Assembly: GCA_900542045.1 (NCBI GenBank)
Contig: UQMI01000026.1
Location: forward strand, 1 to 47,320
Origin: an uncultured Blautia sp.
GTDB lineage: Bacteria > Bacillota > Clostridia > Lachnospirales > Lachnospiraceae
Length of the DNA: 47,320 nucleotides
Direction: 5' to 3'
This document shows positions 42,301 through 47,320 of this stretch, piece after piece. The notes beneath the pieces were generated by a model. The model did no database searches and had not been told where the DNA came from. It worked only from the letters and a program-made list of their open reading frames with translations. How positions within the stretch are numbered: position 1 is the first letter of the stretch; each line of letters begins with the position of its first letter. The translations under genes and the position numbers were made by a program.

Positions 42301-43739
42301 AACCGGATATTGACCTGAATTTTTCCGGAGAATACCAGGCCAATGCGCACAAATATACAGAAGTGATTTTTGGAACGGGCCATACCTTCAAGGCGGGGAC
42401 TATTGGTACCCTGGCAGAAAAAACTGCTTTCGGCTATGTGAAAAATTATTTCGAAGAAAGAGGCCAGCGGAAGAGGTATTGTGAGATCAACCGGATCGTC
42501 AAGGGGTGTACGGGAATCCGGCGTACTACCGGCCAGCACCCGGGCGGTATCATCGTACTGCCCCACGGTCATGAGATCGAGCAGTTCACGCCGGTGCAGC
42601 ATCCAGCCAACGATGTGAATTCCGATATCATTACGACCCATTTTGACTATCATTCCATTGACAGCAATCTGTTAAAGCTGGATATTCTGGGACACGATGA
42701 TCCTACCATTATCCGTATGCTGGAGGATCTCACCGGGACCAATGCCAAAGATGTGCCCCTGGACAATAAAGAGGTTATGTCGCTGTTTTCCAGCACGGAA
42801 GCTCTTGGGATCAAACCGGAGGATATCGGCGGCTGTCCCCTGGGGTGCCTGGGCGTGCCGGAATTTGGAACGGATTTTGTTATTGGAATGCTGCAGGATA
42901 CCAAGCCCAAGTGCTTTTCGGATCTGGTGCGTATATCCGGCCTGTCCCACGGGACCAATGTGTGGCTTGGAAATGCCCAGGAGCTGATCCGTCAGGGAAA
43001 GGCTACTATTTCTACGGCAATCTGTACCAGGGATGATATTATGGGATATCTGATCCAGATGGGAGTGGAGAGCAGCCAGGCATTTACCATTATGGAAAGT
43101 GTACGAAAAGGAAAGGGCCTGCGGCCGGAGTGGGAGGAAATTATGAAGGAAAACAATGTGCCGGACTGGTATATCTGGTCCTGCAAACAGATTTCCTATA
43201 TGTTCCCCAAGGCTCACGCCGCCGCGTATGTAATGATGGCTTACCGCATTGCTTACTATAAAGTTTTCTATCCCCTGGCATACTATGCGGCTTACTTCAG
43301 CATCCGCGCCACCAGTTTTTCTTATGAACTGATGTGCCTGGGAAGAGAACGGCTGGAGTTTCACATGGATGAGATCCGGAAAAAGGGGGATGGAGCATCA
43401 AAGAAAGAGCAGGATATGCTCAAGGATATGAAAATCGTACAGGAAATGTATGCCAGAGGCTTTACATTTGCACCCATTGATCTGTATCGGGCGAAAGCCC
43501 ATCGCTTCCAGATCGTGGACGGAAAATTAATGCCCTCTCTGGACAGTATTGAAGGACTGGGAGACAAGGCAGCGGATGCGGTAGTGGAAGCGGCGGCAGA
43601 AGGAAAATTTCTGTCTAAGGATGATTTCCGCATGCGGACAAAGGTGAGCAAGACGGTCATTGATCTGATGGCAGATCTGGGACTTCTGGGGGATATTCCG
43701 GAATCCAATCAGATTTCCCTGTTCGATTTCAGTATGTAG
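39306..43739 (+). CDS. polC: DNA polymerase III PolC, Gram-positive type
   Basis: 1477 residues. N-terminal domains to about 230, an OB-fold (about 255-340), a PHP domain (ELHCHTKMSDMDG near 360, ITDHGV), and an inserted DEDD 3'-5' exonuclease (VVFDLETTGFSP near 452; HNSEFDVSFI; HHRAVDDAACTA). The polymerase follows, with a zinc module CPECKYSEFD...CPKCGARM near 940-975 and catalytic PDIDLNFSGE near 1000. The C-terminus ends IPESNQISLFDFSM. It is the main replicative polymerase of low-GC Gram-positives. I choose ATG 39306 (MEKEFFDVFPGL) because GGAG precedes it; the frame is open 54 bases further upstream, inside ispG. Confidence 0.97.
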   Translation: MEKEFFDVFPGLKVKKEMEELLEPAKVSRISCNREKTHLRIYLVSDKWIHKKYIYRLEDEMKRQLFGGIPMEVTVIEKFHLSAQYTPENFLDTYRESIRLELRNTNMLEYSLFQSASIAFTGSHSMHLTLPDTVIGREKGEMLMEYLEKVFCQRCGMDLKIEPEFIPVKESKYRRNSERMIDQEVEQIRRQAQSGGSGEDTGAKETQKTQEKPRNGKEHFVDPKEAARLRRKEQNPDLLYGRDFEEDAIALETITGEMGEVVIRGQILDMEQREIRNEKTILIFPVTDFTDTIMVKMFLRNEYVAEVTESLKKGSFVKIKGVTTIDRYDSELTIGSVVGIKKIPDFTHTRMDTSPEKRIELHCHTKMSDMDGVTDAKVLVKRAYEWGHPAIAITDHGVVQSFPEANHCFDAWGGCVPKDSDFKVIYGMEAYLVDDDKGIVFHSKGQSLEGTFVVFDLETTGFSPVQDKIIEIGAVKVIDGKITDRFSTFVNPRIPIPYRIEQLTSINDSMVMDAPAIEEVLPRFMEFCRDSVLVAHNSEFDVSFIEKNCEEQGIPFDYTSIDTVGMARFLLPSLNRFKLDTVAKTLGVPLQNHHRAVDDAACTADIFVKFVGMLREREIYDVDTLNEQGAVSPDTIKKLPTYHAIILVKNDIGRVNLYKLVSLSHLKYYHRRPRVPKSVFRQHQEGLIIGSACEAGELYQALLRDAPDTEIARLVDFYDYLEIQPLGNNAFMIRDEKLDKIKSEEDLKELNRKIVRLGEKFQKPVVATCDVHFIDPEDEIYRRIIMAGKGFDDADSQAPLYLRTTEEMLEEFSYLGSAKAEEVVITNTHKIADMIEKISPIHPDKCPPVIENSDQDLKDICYNKAHEIYGDPLPSIVEERLKKELHSIISNGYAVMYIIAQKLVWKSNEDGYLVGSRGSVGSSLAATMAGITEVNPLPPHYVCPECKYSEFDSEDVKKYVGKVGCDMPDKNCPKCGARMRKDGFDIPFETFLGFKGDKEPDIDLNFSGEYQANAHKYTEVIFGTGHTFKAGTIGTLAEKTAFGYVKNYFEERGQRKRYCEINRIVKGCTGIRRTTGQHPGGIIVLPHGHEIEQFTPVQHPANDVNSDIITTHFDYHSIDSNLLKLDILGHDDPTIIRMLEDLTGTNAKDVPLDNKEVMSLFSSTEALGIKPEDIGGCPLGCLGVPEFGTDFVIGMLQDTKPKCFSDLVRISGLSHGTNVWLGNAQELIRQGKATISTAICTRDDIMGYLIQMGVESSQAFTIMESVRKGKGLRPEWEEIMKENNVPDWYIWSCKQISYMFPKAHAAAYVMMAYRIAYYKVFYPLAYYAAYFSIRATSFSYELMCLGRERLEFHMDEIRKKGDGASKKEQDMLKDMKIVQEMYARGFTFAPIDLYRAKAHRFQIVDGKLMPSLDSIEGLGDKAADAVVEAAAEGKFLSKDDFRMRTKVSKTVIDLMADLGLLGDIPESNQISLFDFSM

Positions 43740-43752
43740 AATGGAGGTTTTT

Positions 43753-45705
43753 ATGAAGAAGGAGGAGCTGCGTTATCTGCAGAGGCTGGCAGAACTGTAT
43801 CCGGACATTGACAAGGCATCCACAGAAATTATCAATCTGCAGTCTATTTTAAACCTGCCTAAGGGGACAGAGCATTTTTTGTCAGATCTGCACGGAGAAT
43901 ATGAGGCCTTTTCTCATGTTCTGCGGAACGGGTCGGGAGCGGTACGCAAAAAGATCGACGATGTATTTGGACATACATTAAGCACGGCAGATAAGAGGGC
44001 CCTGGCTACGCTGATTTATTATCCGAAGGAAAAGATTGCTCTTGTCAAAAAAGAAGAAGAGGATATGGAAAACTGGTATAAGATTACGCTGTACCGGCTG
44101 ATCGAAGTATGCAAAACAGTTTCTTCCAAATACACAAGATCTAAGGTGAGAAAAGCACTGCCCAAAGAATATGCCTATGTGATCGAGGAGCTGATCACGG
44201 AAAAATCCGAGGTGCTGGATAAAGGAGCCTATTATGATGCCATTGTCAATACGATTATTGATATCGGACGGGCAGAGGATTTTATCATAGCCCTCGGGGA
44301 GCTGATCCAGCGTCTGGTGGTGGATCATCTGCACATCCTGGGCGATATTTATGACCGGGGACCGGCGCCGCATTTTATCATGGACAAGCTGCTGGAATAC
44401 CATTCTCTGGATATCCAGTGGGGCAATCACGATGTGGTATGGATGGGAGCGGCAGCGGGACAGAAGACCTGTATTGCCAATATTATCCGGGTCTGCGCCC
44501 GCTATGGAAATCTGGATATTCTGGAGGACGGATACGGGATCAATCTGCTGCCTCTTGCGACTTTTGCCATGAACGTCTATGGAGAGGATCCCTGTTCCTG
44601 CTTTAAGATCAAAGGGGAAAGCAGCGAAAGCCAGGTGGAGCAGCGGCTGACCATGGAAATGCACAAAGCCATTTCCATCATTCAGTTTAAGCTGGAGGGA
44701 CAGCTTTACCGTCAGAGAAAATCTTTTCATATGGAAGACCGATGCCTGCTGCATCGCATAGATTTTCAAAATGGAACGATTACGCTGGAAGGAAAAACAT
44801 ATCCTCTGCTGGATACGAATTTTCCCACAGTGGATCCGGAAGACCCTTATAGTCTGACAGCAGAAGAAAATGAAGTGATGGAACGTCTGCGTTCCGCCTT
44901 TACCGGCTGTGAAAAACTGCAGCGGCATATGAATCTGCTTTTGAATAAAGGCGGCCTTTACCGGGTCTATAATGGGAATTTGCTGTATCACGGCTGTGTT
45001 CCCCTGAATGAAGATGGTTCCTTGAAAGAAGCACAGGTATACGATAAGGTTTATAAAGGGAAAGCGCTGTACGATGTTCTGGAAATATATGTGAGGAAGG
45101 CATTTTATGAGCTGGATCCAGAGGAAAAGGCCAGGGGAGAAGACATGCTGTGGTACATCTGGGCAGGACCCAATTCGCCTCTATTCGGAAAAGATAAAAT
45201 GGCTACCTTCGAGCGCTATTTTCTGGAGGACAAGGAAACCCATGCAGAGAAGAAGAATGCCTACTACAGACTGCTGGAACAGGAAGAAGTAGCAGACCGG
45301 ATTCTGAAGGAATTCGGCCTGGAAGGGGAAGAAGTGCATATCATTAACGGCCATGTGCCAGTCCACCACATGTCGGGAGAGAGTCCGGTGAAGTGCGGCG
45401 GAAAGGTGCTGGTCATCGACGGTGGTTTTTCAAAAGCCTACCAGAAGGAGACCGGTATTGCCGGGTATACACTGATCTATAATTCCTACGGACTGATGCT
45501 GGCAGCTCATGAGCCCTTCACTTCTGCGGAAGAAGCGGTAAAGCATGAGTCGGATATTGTATCTAAACGGGTGGCGGTCAAGCGGACTGCGTTAAGACAG
45601 CTGGTCGGGGATACGGATACCGGCGAGAATCTAAAGGAGCGTATCGAAGAGCTCAAGGAGCTGCTGAGTGCGTATCGTTCTGGATTGATCGTGGAGAAAA
45701 AATAA
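43753..45705 (+). CDS. fbp: Class III fructose-1,6-bisphosphatase
   Basis: 650 residues, the large Firmicutes-type FBPase of the metallophosphatase fold. FLSDLHGEYEAFSHVLRNGSG near residue 40, LHILGDIYDRGPAPHFIMD near 195, IQWGNHDVVWMGAAAG near 225, and NGHVPVHHMSGESPVKCGGKVLVIDGGFSKAY toward the C-terminus hold the metal ligands. It makes fructose-6-phosphate in gluconeogenesis. Start 43753 is chosen because the in-frame ATG at 43741 forms part of the GGAGG site. It follows polC by 13 bases and converges with the kinase gene, leaving only a single base between them. Confidence 0.95.
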   Translation: MKKEELRYLQRLAELYPDIDKASTEIINLQSILNLPKGTEHFLSDLHGEYEAFSHVLRNGSGAVRKKIDDVFGHTLSTADKRALATLIYYPKEKIALVKKEEEDMENWYKITLYRLIEVCKTVSSKYTRSKVRKALPKEYAYVIEELITEKSEVLDKGAYYDAIVNTIIDIGRAEDFIIALGELIQRLVVDHLHILGDIYDRGPAPHFIMDKLLEYHSLDIQWGNHDVVWMGAAAGQKTCIANIIRVCARYGNLDILEDGYGINLLPLATFAMNVYGEDPCSCFKIKGESSESQVEQRLTMEMHKAISIIQFKLEGQLYRQRKSFHMEDRCLLHRIDFQNGTITLEGKTYPLLDTNFPTVDPEDPYSLTAEENEVMERLRSAFTGCEKLQRHMNLLLNKGGLYRVYNGNLLYHGCVPLNEDGSLKEAQVYDKVYKGKALYDVLEIYVRKAFYELDPEEKARGEDMLWYIWAGPNSPLFGKDKMATFERYFLEDKETHAEKKNAYYRLLEQEEVADRILKEFGLEGEEVHIINGHVPVHHMSGESPVKCGGKVLVIDGGFSKAYQKETGIAGYTLIYNSYGLMLAAHEPFTSAEEAVKHESDIVSKRVAVKRTALRQLVGDTDTGENLKERIEELKELLSAYRSGLIVEKK

Positions 45706-45706
45706 A

Positions 45707-47065
45707 TTATTTTGTCCGGTGTACGGGAAGGGTGACCAGGAAACGGCTGCCCTTCCCGTAACTGCTTTCTGCCTGGATCGTGCCGTTATGGATTTTGACG
45801 ATCCACTGGACCATGAATAAGCCTAGGCCAAAGCCTTCGGTCTGGGAACGGCTCTGGTCCACCCGGTAGAACCGGTTCCAGATCTTGTCCAGGGCTTCTC
45901 TGGGAATGCCGATCCCGTCATCTTCCACAGAGACAGTCAGGAAATCTCCGTCCTGCTGCAGATGGATCCGGGCCGTGCCGCCCGGCTTTCCATAGGCGAT
46001 GGCATTGGATACCAGGTTCATGAGCATGCGGGTGAGCAGGATCATATCGCCTTCCATTAGGTATTCACCGCTGGCTTTTGTATATATGAGCCGGATATTC
46101 CTGGCGGCGGCTGCTTCTTCCATTTCTTCCAGGACGGTCTCTGCTATGACGGACAGATCGATTTCTTCGCTTTCCAGCTGGTAGCCCTGTTCTGCCCTGG
46201 CAATGGTCAGGAGCTGAGAAACAAGCCGGGACATCTGACTGGCTTTCTGATAGATCCGTGTAATCTCTTCCCGTGCCTCATTAGTCAGCTCCAGTTCCTC
46301 CAGACAGTATTCGCAGTGCCCCAGGATCACAGAGACCGGTGTCCGCAGTTCATGGGCCGCATCGGAAGAAAACTGCTTCTCCTGCTGCAGGACCTGCTCC
46401 AGGCGGGTCAGCATTTCATTGAAAGTTTCCGTAAGATCATAAAATTCATCCCGGATCTTTCCGGGGGTAATCCGTTTGGTGAGATCAGAGGACCGTTCGA
46501 TCTCTCTGGCGGTACTGGTGATGGCAGAGACCGGCAGGAGTGCCCGTCGGATCATCCGGTAGCCGATGAAAGCGGTAAACAGGATCAGAAAAGGGCCCAG
46601 GATCAGAAGAAGGCGGGTCAGACGCTGGATCATCCGTGCAATGGAGCTGTAGGAATTGATGCCGCGGATCCAGTAGACTGTATCGCTGGAATCAGTAATC
46701 TGCAGATCATACAGAAACCAGTGGTCTTCCAGCTGACTGATCTCCTGGAGCTTCTCATTAGAAAATGTAACATTGGGCGGAAAATCATCCGGAAGGATGC
46801 CATTGAGAAAAGTCCCCTCCTGGTCATAGAGACTGAGCATGATTCCATCGTCGTAATAGGATGGCAGATCCCGGTGGTCCAGATAGGCCGGCGTTTCCGC
46901 AAATGCTCTTTCCAGATCGTAAACTTCATCCAGCAGCTCGGCTTTCATATTGTCGATGCTGTAATATTCCGATGACAGAAAAGCGCTGCCAAGGACCACA
47001 GCCAGTACGATAGTGAGAATTCCGGTATACCAGAAGGTAATCTTCCATTTGATGGATTGTGTCAT
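45707..47065 (-). CDS. OmpR-type partner sensor histidine kinase
   Basis: 452 residues. Helices at about 7-30 and 150-170 bracket an external sensor domain; a HAMP region follows. The HisKA box FSSDAAHELRTPVSVILGH is near residue 235, and the ATPase motifs are NLVSNAIAYGKPGG (near 345), VEDDGIGIP and GFGLGLFMVQWIV. Start 47065 (MTQSIKWKI) follows GGAGGAAC; an earlier in-frame ATG overlaps that site. The gene lies just downstream of a response-regulator gene that is interrupted by an insertion sequence. The kinase therefore probably lacks its cognate partner and, perhaps, its normal transcription. Confidence 0.92.
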   Translation of the reverse strand: MTQSIKWKITFWYTGILTIVLAVVLGSAFLSSEYYSIDNMKAELLDEVYDLERAFAETPAYLDHRDLPSYYDDGIMLSLYDQEGTFLNGILPDDFPPNVTFSNEKLQEISQLEDHWFLYDLQITDSSDTVYWIRGINSYSSIARMIQRLTRLLLILGPFLILFTAFIGYRMIRRALLPVSAITSTAREIERSSDLTKRITPGKIRDEFYDLTETFNEMLTRLEQVLQQEKQFSSDAAHELRTPVSVILGHCEYCLEELELTNEAREEITRIYQKASQMSRLVSQLLTIARAEQGYQLESEEIDLSVIAETVLEEMEEAAAARNIRLIYTKASGEYLMEGDMILLTRMLMNLVSNAIAYGKPGGTARIHLQQDGDFLTVSVEDDGIGIPREALDKIWNRFYRVDQSRSQTEGFGLGLFMVQWIVKIHNGTIQAESSYGKGSRFLVTLPVHRTK

Positions 47066-47105
47066 AAGCAGTTCCTCCATAATGACAGAAATTCTGAATT
47101 AGCAG

Positions 47106-47184
47106 CTATTCTTTTTCAAGCAGGCGGTATCCCACGCCCCGGACCGTCTGGATCATTTTGAACGGAAAACCATCGTCTATTTTT
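47106..47184 (-). pseudogene. 3' remnant of OmpR/PhoB-family response regulator
   Basis: The minus strand reads KIDDGFPFKMIQTVRGVGYRLLEKE and then TAG. This is the extreme C-terminus of a winged-helix OmpR-type regulator, whose hallmark is TVRGVGYRL. Just upstream of the Lys codon the sequence switches to an insertion-sequence end at 47185. The stop is 40 bases before the kinase start, as expected for a regulator-kinase operon. The rest of the gene should be on the far side of the element, outside the window. Confidence 0.85.
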
Positions 47185-47320
47185 GGTTCTTCCGCATATT
47201 TTGGTATTTATACATTAGGGCGATACATAAGTTTTGCTTCTAATAACTGACGGCTGCATCGGCCATACATTGTACGCTTTACCATTTTTAATTTATTATT
47301 TGTCCCTTCAACAAATCCAT
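47185..47320 (-). mobile_element. ISL3-like insertion sequence, one end (runs off window)
   Basis: The boundary with the regulator remnant is at 47184/47185. The element's end begins GGTTCTTCCGCATATTTTGG on the plus strand, a plausible terminal inverted repeat, and the transposase stop lies 23 bases inside. The neighbouring 8 bases CTATTTTT (47177-47184) are a candidate target-site duplication, since ISL3 elements usually duplicate 8 bp. The other end is not visible. Confidence 0.78.
47208..47320 (-). CDS. ISL3-family transposase, C-terminal part
   Basis: Only the last 36 residues are inside the window: GFVEGTNNKLKMVKRTMYGR, then CSRQLLEAKLMYRPNV and stop. The segment NGFVEGTNNKxK, with its acidic Glu, followed by a basic helix, is the end of the DDE catalytic domain in ISL3-type transposases. 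The upstream part lies beyond the right edge, so completeness cannot be judged. Confidence 0.82.
   Translation of the reverse strand, partial: GFVEGTNNKLKMVKRTMYGRCSRQLLEAKLMYRPNV

Overview
The window looks like chromosomal DNA from a spore-forming, low-to-mid-GC Clostridia, most probably a Lachnospiraceae gut anaerobe. The reasons are a Gram-positive PolC, a class III fructose-bisphosphatase, an acetyl-CoA carboxylase with beta and alpha carboxyltransferase fused in one chain, a cotJABC spore-coat operon, and GHKL/LytTR two-component systems with a Bce-type peptide transporter. Genes start with strong AGGAGG-type ribosome binding sites and are packed in short operons. No rRNA, CRISPR array or prophage was seen. 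There is one tRNA, and one insertion sequence enters at the right edge.

Layout. 0-7 kb is accessory: an orphan AgrC-like kinase (-), two tandem secreted Ig-like/Fn3-like proteins, a frameshifted SGNH hydrolase with wall-binding-like repeats, and a cotJA-cotJB-cotJC operon (-) whose fourth gene is a Cu/Zn superoxide dismutase broken by an amber codon. 7-12.6 kb holds tRNA-Val(CAC), a BceAB-like ABC transporter (-) and a divergent LytTR regulator/GHKL kinase pair (+). The intergenic region between them carries two LytTR-type operators 21 bp apart, placed to activate the transporter. 12.6-15.7 kb encodes a membrane-anchored glycerophosphodiester phosphodiesterase and a FtsW/RodA/SpoVE-family protein. 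15.7-23.3 kb is the fatty-acid elongation operon acpP-fabD-fabG-fabF-accB-fabZ-accC-accDA, with a strong promoter overlapped by a FabT-like palindrome, a second similar palindrome before fabD, and a terminator after acpP. It lacks fabH and an enoyl reductase.

23.3-28.3 kb carries a sirtuin-fold protein without the usual NAD/catalytic motifs behind an attenuator-like leader, then gltX, a UvrD-type helicase and a 4'-phosphopantetheinyl transferase that could activate the ACP encoded upstream. 28.5-32.2 kb has a MerR/TipAS regulator, thyA-folA, an AEC transporter and a disrupted ACT-domain gene. 32.3-35.4 kb has an MFS transporter and ilvE, both on the minus strand. Between them lies about 0.9 kb of non-coding DNA with seven copies of an exact 53-bp-period repeat, three 18-bp repeats and an 18-bp perfect stem. 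35.6-45.7 kb is mostly housekeeping on the plus strand: xpaC-telA, ispG, polC, fbp. The right end is a sensor kinase whose OmpR-family regulator gene is cut by an ISL3-like element that runs off the window.

Four genes are visibly broken (SGNH hydrolase, Cu/Zn SOD, ACT protein, OmpR regulator), each by a different kind of lesion, while the housekeeping genes are intact. This suggests recent decay of accessory functions. Single-base assembly error remains possible for the SGNH gene.
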